DNA of 64,000 bases from Serilophus lunatus (Eukaryota; Chordata; Aves; Passeriformes; Eurylaimidae): contig VXBA01003437.1 in the NCBI GenBank assembly GCA_013399895.1, positions 2,264,156 to 2,328,155 on the forward strand, given 5' to 3'. The notes beneath the pieces were generated by a model. It was not told where the DNA came from. It ran no database searches and saw only the letters and a list, made by a program, of their open reading frames with translations. Shown here piece by piece: positions 46,901 to 59,770 of the stretch (within the stretch, counting starts at the first letter, position 1; the number at the start of each line of letters is the position of its first letter). The position numbers and the translations under genes were made by a program.

Positions 46901-49900
46901 TCACAGGGATGCCTCAGTTATCTCTTCCCTCTCTCTGGCCATCCCCTTTGACAAGCACTGCTGGTGGTGGGTTAGCCTGGGAGGTAGCAGACTCAGGTAG
47001 AACAGTAGCTTTAGGAAAAACACATGCCTTAAAATGTCAGGTATGAACTAGATGACTGCAGTGTGGCACTTGCAACAGTGTGCCTGATACTTTGCTAGGG
47101 ACAAAATTCAGCTTCCTTTTTGAAGACCTCAGGTGGCAACATGGACTGTTTCTGTGACATAGGTTAGTCAGCTCTATCACAGATTTGCTGCAAATACAGC
47201 ACTGACTTCTTAATTTCAGAGACAAGAAGTTAACCATCCTGAAAACCTGTAGACTGTTGCTCCCTGTCATCAAATGCCTGTGGCAGTCCCTGAAGAGTTT
47301 CTAATAGAGGTTGTCAATAGAGGTTGCTGAAATTCTGCATCCAGAACTCGATCTTTTATTTTGAATGACAACAAAGACCCAGAGCACCAGATTTCTGCAC
47401 TGACTCCATAAGAGAACTGTTAGCCCAATTAGAATATAGCTTTAACACTCCCACACTAATTGAAAAAGGTAGACTGGTTCCTCTAGGAGGAATCCTCATT
47501 GATGTCCTGCGTGTTTAATGGCCACAGACTTAGCTGTCTGTAGATTTACTCTGTCCTTCCTAAGAAGATACACCAAACCTGGGAGTGGGAGGGTGGGGGG
47601 AGAATGCCTCAGGGATAGCTAATGTTTTTTCAGTACAGAAGTCCCAAAAGAGTTTTGAGATCCTTTTATTAGGCAAGGAGAAGCAATTGCAGTTTGGTTT
47701 TAACAGACCCACTTGCAAAAGCAGGCATGTCTCCAGCTGCCTCCCTGCTTCTATGTGAATTTGGTGGCAGTACTTCTCCAAGCAAAGGTAAATACCAGCA
47801 GAATCACCTCACAGGCCACCAGTCAGACCATCCTGACCTGTGTCAATACAAATGCAAGAGCCTTCAACAGGAAATATCCCTAAGGAAAGCAGGACACAAA
47901 CAAGGAACCACAGACTACGCAGAGGCTTTGCATCATAGCAGTCACAGCAGATAGATTGCATCACAGCAGATCTGAAGAAACTACATCTGTACCTTTATCC
48001 AAAATTCCCTCAGAAAAATATTTTAAAAAGCACTTTAAATTGTAAAAGAGTTTTACTACAGACTGATTCTCTTTTGCAAGCTTTAAATCCTATGATATTT
48101 TCATTATTTAATTTAGCATCATTTTTCAGAGAGGTAATGTTCTAGGTGATGTTTCAGCATAGACTATATGCACTCAAACTCTGGAGGTAGAAACTGGAAA
48201 AACGTACAGAAGCTGAAGTAACTAACAGTGAGGCAAAGCTGGGTAATATGCAAAAATAACTTCAGCAACACCATTAAAATTATTATCTAGGTACTTTATA
48301 GATTTTTAAGACTTCCACAAAAGTCTGATTGAGAATTTAAAAAAATCTCTTTTCCCTATAGTTTGAGGGTGGGTAGTGGGATGGACACAAGATGCTGAAG
48401 ATCAATCCCCATGAAAGCATTGATAATGGTGAGGCCATCAGACTTTCTAGACTGGAGTAGTTAAGAGGCCAGGAAAGCAACACTGGAGCCTGCTACATAA
48501 CAGAATCAAGCCAGGACTCAAGAAGGGAGAAAATAAAAATTGCATCAATCTTTGCTAGACTAGACTACTTAAAAAAATTAACCTTCCACAAGTGACCTGC
48601 CTATAACTCAAACTCATCCTGATGCTTTTGGATCCTCAACAATGCACTTCTTTTTTTCCCACACAGCATAGCCAAGTGAAAAAAGGAGCCATGCCGCCCA
48701 ACAAAACCCATCTAACAGGAAATGATCTGTCCTGCATTTTGTTAATCACTGTACTTCTGTGCCTTCCAGTTCTCCTCTGAAACAGTGTTTCATCTCTTAG
48801 GAATCAATTCACATGCTGAGATAAAAACTTACCCTAGTAAAATAAAGGCTAGATCCATTGAGTAAAAAGTGCACATTTTCAAAAAAACTAGGAATGTAAC
48901 ACTTTGATCCCAGGGCAGCTACCTAAATGAAGGACAAAAGATTGACTACTTCAAAAAAGTGATGGCATCAGTCTGTGGCTCCAGACAGCTCTAGTTTATG
49001 TAAGATTCAGGTACAGCTTCTACAGTAAATGATCCACAGTTTCTTCTCAGGAGCTGTAAGTATTTTTAAGCCTGAATGGTGCACGGAAACACCAAATAAG
49101 GGAATCTCACCTGTCATGCAGCAGAGCTATATATGCAGTGTGGATAATCATGCATTCTCTTCTTCAGTGATCACACTGAGCTGCTTGTCCTCTTTCCCAC
49201 CGCTCTTCATAACATGGCCCCGGTGACTCTTGGCCATATGAAGACAGCTGAACGTGGCTGGTAAAGTCAGGAAGATTGGAGACAGGAGTCAAAACATTTA
49301 AGTAGTGAAAGGTGGAAGTGGATGTGAGAGGGGAAAAAAATGTCTCCTAAAACATTCAGTACCAGGATTTCACCTACAGCTTTTTATATTTCTGATTGAT
49401 GCTGATAAATATAACAACTCATTTGAAAATGCTGATAATTTTAAAAGATTAGTACACTGGCTGTTATTTGTAATTTAACTGTCTACTGATTGGTGGTGGC
49501 CTTTTACATTAAAGAAAAAACTTTCAAAAAAACAAACCCAGAAAAACCCAAACAAGCCAAATAAACTCCTACCCAGAGGGATCTAGTGTCAGTTCTGTAA
49601 GATGCAACTGACAAAGCTTGGACTTGTAAGACAAACCTAGTGAACTCTTTGCACAAGATGGAATCTTCCATTCTGCCTAAACAAACCCTTTTTCTGATTC
49701 AATTGTTTCTCTCCATTTTCAAGTCATATCTGAACTGGTATCTCTCCAGCTTCTCTTCTCAACAGCTGCAAATCAACTGCAGAGATCCCAGCACACTCCA
49801 TAACAGGTGGCTCAGTGCCTGGCCTCGCAATTGGTGTGCTGGAGGGCAAGGAATGCAGCATTAAATCCTGATGCTTGCAAGTGCTCTCAGATTTACAATC

Positions 49901-50855
49901 ATGTAGGAAGTAATGGGGTGAAACAGAGTAGGCCAGATAACAGAGGAAAAGGGCATGGAGGAGAAACACAGCTGTCCTGAAAATGCTTGCACGCGCTGAG
50001 ATGCAAGAAAACAGGAGGAAAGAGTAACGTGTAAAATGTGGCAAAATCATGGCCATTGTGGTACTTTCTTCTGAGAGGCAATATTAATGTCAAATGCATG
50101 AAAAGCTTATAAATAAATTATGCTTTGGCTATGCCAAGTGTTTATTAATTTGAAATAAAATGAATTGTAAAGATCTTAGCTCTAACAGCAAAGCAGGTAG
50201 CTTTTGCTAATTAGTAACTAGTAAGTAATCCAAAGCCATTCTGGGTTTCCCTGTGTGGTATTCCAGGACCAGGAGCACTGGGAGCTGCAGATACCTTCAT
50301 GTTGCAGAACCAGGATAGATTCAGCAAGCTTGGCTGTGTTGCTGGAAAGTGTAAGGAGGCAGTGTCAGGGATGGGGCTCATGAAAGCTGGTGCCTCACTA
50401 ATCCCACACACCACCACTCACATGTCCTGTTCCTGTATAGGTGAAGTCTGGTGTTCACTGAAGGTATTTAGCCTTTGAAACATCATTAAGTGCAGTACAT
50501 GGAGAGGCAAGTGGCCACGTGGTACCAATTCTGCGAGGCTGGATATACCTACACCTCATTCCCCAGTGTAGCACATATTTGCTTTATCTGAGATTCTCAG
50601 CTTTTCCATATCTAATATCCAAAGGGCACTTAACTGTCAAATCAATACAAAGTGGTGATGTATCAATCAATAAATCTTCATTTCTGCTCGAAGTAGCTCA
50701 TCTATGTAGAATTATAAATTCGGGGCTATTCTGTACATCCAGAACGAATGGTATTGAGCCAGGAAAATTTTTGTGGCTCACAAAAGCTCAGAAACAGAAA
50801 ATTGTTCTCCCACGCTTGGACCCCAAAGGAACCTGAAGTTTAAGACAAATACAAC
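46901..50855. other. Intergenic stretch between RAPSN and CELF1
   Basis: Roughly 4 kb of AT-rich sequence with no recognised gene. Short open frames have no recognisable product. A second minus-strand AATAAA (TTTATT at 50,141-50,146 on the plus strand) could serve as a further distal CELF1 end. Confidence 0.5.
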
Positions 50856-50884
50856 ACACAAGGACTCTTCTCAAACAGTTTAAT
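50835..50884 (-). terminator. CELF1: Candidate distal poly(A) site of CELF1
   Basis: Minus-strand ATTAAA lies at 50,884-50,879. About 20 bases further on is a GT-rich TTGTGTGTTGTATTTGTC element. Together they predict cleavage near 50,860. The sequence on its CELF1 side looks like a 3' UTR: AT-rich, no repeats and no long open frames. Confidence 0.6.
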
Positions 50885-53800
50885 AGCAAATAAACAAAGG
50901 AAGGTACCACACTTGGCATATACAAAATGACTTGTTGTTGGTGTATCTGTGCAATTAAAACAGCTTTAAGTTGCCCTTTGGGACAAAAAGAAAAAAAACA
51001 CACACACGAAAGGAAGAAAATTCCTTTAACACATACTCGCTTGTTCCAAACTTTTAACAAATCTTTTCATTTTTAAATCCACTACACAAACTCTGTGATC
51101 AGATCAGAAAAGCAACATGCGCTCCTCTGCTTTTTAAACCATTAAAGTAAAATCTGTAATTCTCTACAGAGTACAACACAATTTCACACAAAAAGACAAT
51201 TTGTTTTGCAAATCAAAACAAGAAGAAAAGGAACAGCTCAAACAAGGTAAAGAAAGCATTTCTACGACTGAACCACGACTTCGAGTTGATTAAATCCCGT
51301 TACTGCAGAACAGACTCTACATTTGGTCATAGTGGCAATTTGTTTTTCTCATCACATTGTGAATCACTTTACATTGTTTTCTAGTAGAAAAGGCAAAAAA
51401 CTGTACAAAACCCCTAGTGTTAAATACAATGTTTGTACCAATAAAAAAGCCCACAGGTTTGTCTCCAAAATGTAAATTTTCTTTTTAAATTATTCACAAA
51501 AAGCAGCCAAAAATCAGAAAGGCAGCTGCTGCTCCACTGTCTCAAATCCATTAAAACCACCACAGAACAATTAAAACAACCAAAGGAAGAAAAGGAAAGA
51601 AGAAAGGAAAGAAACACCCAACATTTGGCATTTTGGTTTTCTTCGGATATTTTTCCACAGGTTTCCCCAAAGTTCCTTAAGGAACCAAATGCGCATGTAC
51701 AGAAACGTATCGATAGTTGCTCCATACACTGCAGGGTATCAGTGCCCCCCCCGGCACACAGCCCTGTGCATTCAGACTGTGGGACTAACAGCAGCCAGCC
51801 CACAACTCTACTTCCCAAATCAATGAGTCTCTACCCCTTTTTCATCCAGCCTCATGTTTCACTCTCAGGTATATGTATCATATCCAAACATGTTCTGTTT
51901 TATAAGCAGATTAAAGACTGTCTACACAAGTCTGGTCAATACCTACTGAGAATACAGTGTCCTCAGCCAACTCAGGAGTAGCGTAGAAAAAAATATTTGG
52001 ATCTTTGCGTTATCCTGAACACTGGACAAAATTAAGAATTATATCCAATCATGCTCTCTTTGTTTTCTCAGCAAAAACCCTTCTCCTGGAATTTAATTTC
52101 ACATTATTTCTACTGTTAAGATCCCTACACTAGCTCGCTGCTGCTGACTGAAACTTCATCACAGCACACACTCTTTCTGGAGCCTTCATCTAGAATCTAC
52201 TTTCCAGTTTCTACCTGTGCAGATGGTACGTAGGGCAGGGGGAAGCCTGCTACCCAGAGAGCAGTAACCTGTTCTAGTTCATCCTGCAAGCCAGAAAAAC
52301 TGCTCAGCTCATTACCCAATTAAAAACTAAACAAAAATTAAAAAATCTCCGCAGAGATTCCCCAGCTAAGGCCCTTGAGAAGAGAGCTGGGGATGGTACC
52401 CTGTTCAGGTAACAGCTTCAGAGGCTGTTGTATTGTGCTTGTCACTTGGGAAAAGAGCCAGCAGTTGTACGATCAGGTTTACAAATACTTTCTCTGGGAT
52501 ATTTAGAACACTTTATTTCATGAGCTAACCATGATCCTTCCAGAATGCTGCCAGCAAGCTCTGACTGATGGTATTAAACTGGGGATGGACTTCACAGAAA
52601 CGTGCCCTGACTTGTACAAAATGCTTACAGTGTTTCAAAGAAGCCCTAGCTTCAGGTAACTCTGGAAACAGAAATACTGTGAAGTTCCCTCACCTTCCTG
52701 CTTCCAGCTGTCCTCTTCCACCAAAACTTCCACTACATGAACAATGCACTCAAGCACCCTCAGAACCTCTGACAGCACTGGAGATGGAACAAAGTCCAGG
52801 TGCTCTGTCAGGCAGACAGTCTAAGTGCACAGGCAGATGCCCTCAGGTGGCTTTTGATTAGATATTTGTCATACCAAAACCACCAATTTAAAGGATACCT
52901 TTGAAACCCATTAAATTGCTCAGTTTTTGCACAAACTATAGAAAACAGAGAGGTGAAGGTGATATATACGAGGGTGTGAAGAAAACAGCAGGAAACATGC
53001 AAAACATCTCTGGGCACTATCTTAGTTTGAAATATTTAAACAAAAACATCACATTTTGCTGAGGAGATTGTAGTTACAAAAAAAACCAGGCATGCTGGAG
53101 CTTAACAAAATACAACATCAACTTAGATCAAATTTTCACTGCAGACTGATAATCACACAGGGAAGCAGGGGAAAAAAATAATAATAATTAAAAAAATCAG
53201 TAAATGCCAGGGCAAAAATGTAGCTACAATCAGAGGAAAATGTGGTTCAAGTGTTTTCTGTTGATGCCACTTCAAGTCACAAGTTTGAACTCATAAAAAC
53301 ACATGCTGTCTCCTCAAGCACAGAAACCAAATCAGCAAAATGTGACTAGGAAGTCTCCTGAAAGATTAAGTCACACCATATAATTGACTTTTTTCTTTGA
53401 ACTGTGTTTTTAAAACTAAGCACACAGAAAAAACTAAGCCTAGAAAGTGATTGGCTGTATGTTCACAGAAATACAAATACTCCACAAGGTATGCTAGCAA
53501 GGCTGCTCTGAAGACAATTACAAAGAATCAAATTCACAAAATCAAGTGGTTATCTTACGAAGGTCTAGAAAAATAGAAATTCTTTTATATTCAAATGCAA
53601 GTTTAAATATTCCCCTTCAGCAGTCTTTCTAGCAAAACCAATTTGGCAGCACAAAAAAAAAAGAAAGAAACAAACGTAATAAAAATACACATCAGCATCA
53701 AAGGTCAACACAAGGTCAAAGGTGAGAGTTCAAGCATCAGAGAAGCTGAAGAGACAAGGATTTGGACGATGTACTTGAACGCCACATCGACATGCTTTAG

Positions 53801-56800
53801 GCACAACGATGAACAAACGGCAGGAATCTAGAAAAAAAAAACAAACCAGAAAGAGGGAGACCCACTGAGTTACACAGAGCAGTACATCCAAACACAGAGA
53901 GAGAGAACAAGAATGGGCACTGTACAATGAGATCTCCTGGGGGAGGGAGTTGACAGGGAAGGGCAGCACATGCCAACGATGGACAAGTAAAAGTCAAAGT
54001 ACATGAAGGACACCAAGTAAACATCAAACTGCCAGAAACCAAATGGAAGCAGTGGCCTGGATTTCCCTCTCAACACCCAGTCTGTGGAACATTCCACAGC
54101 CTAGTGACACATTGAATAGCATGCATTCACCTTACCCTGTGCCCAGTGTCTCCACTACCTCTATTTAGGAGAACACAGCATGCTCCCTCCCCAGGAGACC
54201 GATTCCAAAAATTCAGGGCTAACAAATTCGGGGCTAATGTGGTTTTTTTTGAACCCACAGAGACTGAGATCATGAGAGACAAGACAGAGGACACAAGGGA
54301 TTCATTCACAGGTGGTTTGACGGTTGAGACATTTCTTGCACTCTAACATGGGAAGTTCTTAGGCAGTAGTAGCCCAGCAAATCCATGTTCTTTCCTTCAG
54401 CTACCGTCCCTTCTCATTCCCTACGAGCCCAGAAAACTGGGGCTGGGTGATTTGGAAAAGGTGGGGAGGGGGGCAAAGATTATACAAGACAAAAAGCCCA
54501 CATATCAGAGAAGAATTCATTAAGACTTGACTGCAAGTTAAGACTTGTCCTAGCTGCACACTTTTCATAACATTAGACCTGCCCGGGGATTTTCCATTCC
54601 CAACCTTGTATATAACAGCCCCCAGCTCCCTGACTTTGTGACAAAGGGATTCTGGGCTCTGAGAAGCTCTACAGTCACTGTTGCCAGTTTGATGAGCAGA
54701 AAAAAGGTGTTTCCTGAAGTTTTCTTGAACAGTTTTTAAAAAAATAATTCTTACATTAAGTGATATAAATACCCTCCCCTCAACTTTTGAGCTGCAAGAG
54801 ACAAGGAACATTTTGGATTGAGAAAGGGAGGTAGAGGAGAGAGAAAATGATTTGGTTTTTTTCTTGCTTTCTTGTCCCCCCAGTTCCCCTTTAGCTCCTG
54901 TTTATGGCCTTAGTCTTCAGCACATCTCAAATCTGCTGGTTGGAGACTAGAACAAGGTGAGATTTGCATATTATCTTACAGCATTTATAGCATATTTGAG
55001 AATAAAAAGTGTTGCATTCTAGTTCCAAAACAACAAGAAGCACATTGTCCACTAAACTGGCAACACTCCTCTTACTCGAACTGCTGCGATTAATTTGCTC
55101 TTTATGCTTTCCAATAAAGGGAAAGGACAGTATAGAGTTTAAACCAACTCCAGCAAACAAAGTACAATGCAATCCTTACAGTTATTTCTATATCTCTAGA
55201 AACACTCTAGATAGTTTGCAGATAGGTGTAAGGTTTCACTCCTAAACCAGAAAAGCAAATTCATTGTGAACTGAGGCATGAGAAACAATAAGAAGCATGA
55301 AATCAAGTGATATCTAAGCATGCATCATCAAAATCCTTTGTGTGATTTGTCTGAGGGGTTTTTTTGATAAGACATTTTTCAAATATTTCACATGGTAATG
55401 TTGAGAGGAAGGACTAAGTTTCACCAAAGCCCTATGGAAAGACTGGCCTACAAGAACAGAACCATGAGATGCTGGACAAGAACTTAATGATTGGAGAAAG
55501 TTATTCCAGTTTGTCCTTGTTTAATTTTCACAACAGGGATAACTCCACCTTCTGTGTTTTGTATTTTGTGGCAAGTCTGCTCAGGGACATAAAACATCCT
55601 TAGGTTTAAATGTCTGCAACAAGAAACTTTCAAAGCATTTTAGGCATTCAAAGTTGCACCGTTCATTTGCAATTTGCATTATGGAAGTTGTTTTTAGATA
55701 TTTCCAAATAGAAAAAGAACTTCATTGTGCTTGGCTGTTCTTCCCTAACTCACAATCATTAACAAGAAACAGTTCAGTTAAATTCAGCTTGCATGATAGA
55801 ATTATGATGCTATGTGACTTTCAGTATTCAGGCAAAAAGCTTTTTTCTTCATAGATGTATTTGCCAATGACAACTTTTCTGAGGTGCCTATTTTCCAGAC
55901 AGTTTTCTAGCTGTGGACACTACTATCTCATCAACAAAATATAAACAGCTATTCCCCACTATTGTCTCAGATACTTTTGAAAAATTCCAATCCTCATTTT
56001 GTTTAGGATTACATTTTAGTTATTATGTATCAGAGGAATGTTTTAATAATGCAAGCTTTGTATTACTAAAAATAAAAACTAAACTGCAAAGAGCTACCCA
56101 ATTTTGGACTGTTGCTTATCTAGGGGACTGAAAATACTATGATTTGAATTACTATAGTACTGAAACTAACCTCAGACTAAGTTCATGAGACTTCTACCTC
56201 ATTACAGCAGTAAAATCAAGTATCTCCTGAGAAAAAAATAAATCTATGAAGTAGACCATTTCCACCTTGTAATTAAAGTATATTAAGCATTTCCTGGTGG
56301 CACACATAATAAGCAATTGTATTTCATCAGAAGTCCTTCTAGCTTTTGCTGTAGAAAATTTAGGTTCTTTGGTTTTGAGCATGCAGCGTACTTTGTCCAT
56401 ATGGCCACTTCAGCCAACCTTTTGCAGTTTATTCAAATTCACCCAACTCTTATCTTGCTATCCAGAAAATAAAGTATTTGACACTGCTTTGATTTGCATT
56501 TGAATGAGCTCATGTTATGAATTAAGAATAAAACAAAATTTATAAGCCCCAAGTACCCCAAATCCCAGACTTTTCTGCCAATGAGCGAGGAAGAAAACTG
56601 GCTTAAGACTGAAAGGCAAGAGCAGCCTAAATCCCCACAATCAGCGGCAGCCACCGAACAGACACAGAAATGTTGACTTTATCTTATCAGTTCTGCTATC
56701 AGAAAAAAAATAATCTGCCCAAGTCACAAACTTGATACATTTATTAACTTTGGCAACATACACATTGATACACCAAGAAAGGGAAACCTGAAACAAACAC

Positions 56801-59770
56801 ACAAAAAAGGGCAACATCTTCAGCTGGTGAAAACTGATGCAGCTCTACTGAAGAGAGCTGAACTGCATTGATTCAAACCATCTGAGGATCACATCTTTTA
56901 AAATTTAACCTGCATAGATTTGTTTTCCTTTTCTTTTTGGCAATACTTGTAGTTATGCCAGTAAGGCACAAGAGCTAGCCCAAGTTAGGTGTCTTAAGGT
57001 GATTATGTCTGGGAGGAGTCACTGATCAAACTAAGCCACAGTGTAAACTGGTGAATCTCCTAACTTAACAGGAGTCACACCTAATTTGCAACAATGTCAA
57101 GCTTGATCCATCAGTTACAGTATTGAGGACACGTTATAGGATTAAGAAGCTAAAATATCTAATTTTGGGCAACTTAAATGAGTAGTAAAGAGGCCAGAGC
57201 ATCAGGTTAAAAGAAAAACAGGACAAAGGTCTTGGATACTACAGTGTGGTAGGGTGCAAAGAAGGTAAGAGTGACTGTAGAGACCCCAGAGCACAGTGCT
57301 CTCCTCCACTGGTTCACAGCATTCATCTTCCTCGTTTAGCAGTTGTTGGGCTGCAAACAGGCCACTGAAAATCAGTAGTTTCAATCATGCACATCATTAT
57401 GTGTGTAAAACAATCACATTCAGGATTCTACAAAACCCTGGCCTTTTTTTCCAGTGAAATAATTTAGGTAATAAATATTCTCCACCCTGGAGCGGTATAA
57501 AACTTCTATAAAAATAGAAACAACATTCTTGGTTACAGCAGGTTGCACTTGGAGCAGTTGCTCCCAACTATGTGTTTTTTTTTCCTGTTTTTTTCCTTTT
57601 TTTTTGAAAAGTATATTATTTATATATATATATAAAAAATCCCATTATCACCCTGGAGGCCTTCACACTCCAACACTCTTTTCTCAGAAAACCAGGACAC
57701 ATCTTTCCCATGGTGCAGAATTCAAGTGTACATGGTTCACTTCAGTGTATGTTTACGTTTCTAGAAAGATTCAAATAATTAACATAGAAGGATACCACAT
57801 GCCAGCATAACTGGGAAATTTGGCAATCTGGCCTTTGAAGCTTTACCACCACAAAATGATTTGAATAATACTGACAGATTTATCTGTCTGCCATCAGTAT
57901 GGGCAGACTGACACCAACTGTTTTTCAATCTAAGAATTGGAAAGTACTCCCCTTGGATGTTACAGGTCAGGCCTTGTATTTCTGAGGTTTGAGATCCCAG
58001 GGAGCCCAATTCCTGGAAATGCCCAACATTCCCAACAGATCACTGAACACATGTGAGGATTCTGACTCAGATCTCAGGTTTGATGGGTTTAGTGCTCCTC
58101 CTGGTGGAGCAGAACACAAAGTGCTGACCCCACCTCTGACCCACACACTCATTATTTAGCAGCTGGCTCCCAGATTGCAGTGTTAGCTAGTGCCCTGGAA
58201 AACAGCCTCACAAACCAGATATACAAAGAAAACAAGGAAAAGGAGAAAACACGAGGTAAATCAAACCTCTGTTAAAGACACACAAAAATCGTAAACTTCC
58301 TCTTGTGAGAGGTGGATTGTTGGTGGCTGTAAAATGGAACTCTACATTGATTCTTTAAAACAGCTCAGGCCAGAGTGTCAAAAGTCCTTTGAGCCCCCTA
58401 AAACCAGTGAGTAACAAAGGCCCTTAGCAACGCATTAGCAATTTCACTAGTATGTAGAAAAAGTGTGTGTTCACTTAAGGGGTGTGTTCAATTTTCCTTC
58501 AATATAGAAGATAACAGCTAATACCACAAGGCAGAAAAAGACTGAATGGCTCAATACTCTGGTTCCACAGCTCCTGGGTTTGCCTGTTTTGCACTGGTAC
58601 ACACACTTAAAGGAAAACTGCAGCATAAGGAAACACCTAATTACTAGACCAAGTCACTGCACAAATTGTTTTGTTCATTAAGAAAAAAACAACCAAAAAA
58701 GAACAACAATAACAAAACCCCAACAAAACAGGAAGTTATAATTTCAATAAACAATCAGCACTTACATTATGCTTATGAGAAGGAATTTATAGCTTTCTAT
58801 GCAAAAAAGAACATTATTCCACAGAAATGGGGAATGTGATCTACCATTAAAAATTTTCAAAAAATTCTGGAGGTTACTAGGGATCAAAAATTTCTTGTTT
58901 CTAGCCCCAGATGTATTAATTCAGACTAAGCTGTCTCTACCTTTCCACAAAACCTAGATAAAGTACACAGATTAAGGTTTCTTATATATGGAGAAATTCA
59001 CTGCATATCATTAATAGTCCACTGTAAACGGACAGTGAAATTTTCTGGGCAGAGACACTATCTAATAATTTTATAAAGTGCTGTGCACATTCACAGTGGT
59101 ATATAAACACTACTTTATATACAGAAAAAAAATCACTGCAGTTTTCCTTTGGCTTGTTAGTGTGTTCACCCTTTTAGCCTGTCTCCTGGTTTAGATATTA
59201 TTTGCTCAATCCCCACCATGGCATACAGTTAAAGAAATTTCCAAGAGTGGATGGGGCATGACAAAGACTACACAGAGTTCTGGTGGCTCTTCACCGAAGA
59301 CCGCTCTCCTTCCCTATCTTTGTTTTCATCAGCTGTTCTATGTTATTTCTGCTTTCCCTTCTCCTCTGTACCCAAGGCAGTGTGGTGTCAGTTTCTGCTG
59401 CTCTCTTTAACCTTCTCTCCCCACCCTCAAGGAGCTGGCATTGGTCCTTCTCAACACACACTGGTTACAAACACAGCAAACTTCAAATAAGGGAGAAAAA
59501 AAAAAAACTAAACAAAAAACCTCAGCGATATGGCACCTAAACTCCAAAGTAAAACACTGGAAACAAAAGCACAAACTCGTCCTCCATCCGAAGCGGGATT
59601 CTCAGCAGAGGCTGCAGCAGAGTCTTCAAGGGAAGATGTGCCAGATAGAAGGCATGGATCAGCTTCCAGGACTGTAAAAACACAGCCTTAGGGCTTCGAA
59701 TCACTTAAGTGCGCTCCTCTCCAACTTACCAGAAGATCCTTCTCACTCCAGTCCCGGAGGGGAGGGGTGC
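50860..59770 (-). other. CELF1: Candidate long 3' UTR of CELF1
   Basis: From the CELF1 stop codon to the distal site near 50,860 there are about 8.9 kb without a coding exon, splice-supported gene or recognised transposon, while neighbouring introns carry several CR1 pieces. Intermediate minus-strand AATAAA hexamers occur at 56,744-56,739 and 52,517-52,512, so shorter forms are likely. A TA-repeat lies near 57,611-57,638. CELF1 mRNAs are known to have long 3' UTRs in vertebrates, but the full extent here is inferred from sequence alone. Confidence 0.55.
56791..56803 (-). promoter_or_regulatory. GU-rich element in the CELF1 3' UTR
   Basis: On the RNA strand this reads UGUGUGUUUGUUU, matching the GU-rich element class that CELF1 protein binds to trigger mRNA decay. 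A second UGUGUGUGU tract lies at 51,007-50,999, and a UGUU/UUGU-rich stretch at about 58,730-58,680. Confidence 0.45.

Noticed and set aside
46907..47060. Short open frame just after the plus-strand TATAAATA
   Set aside because: About 45 codons, no similarity recognised, and no evidence that the TATA box is used.
51420..51818. 132-codon minus-strand open frame in the CELF1 3' UTR
   Set aside because: Low-complexity Ser/Phe/Cys-rich translation with no recognised similarity; long UTRs contain such frames by chance.
57611..57638. TA-rich tract considered as a structural or origin-like element
   Set aside because: A simple dinucleotide repeat in an AT-rich UTR; nothing else supports a special function.
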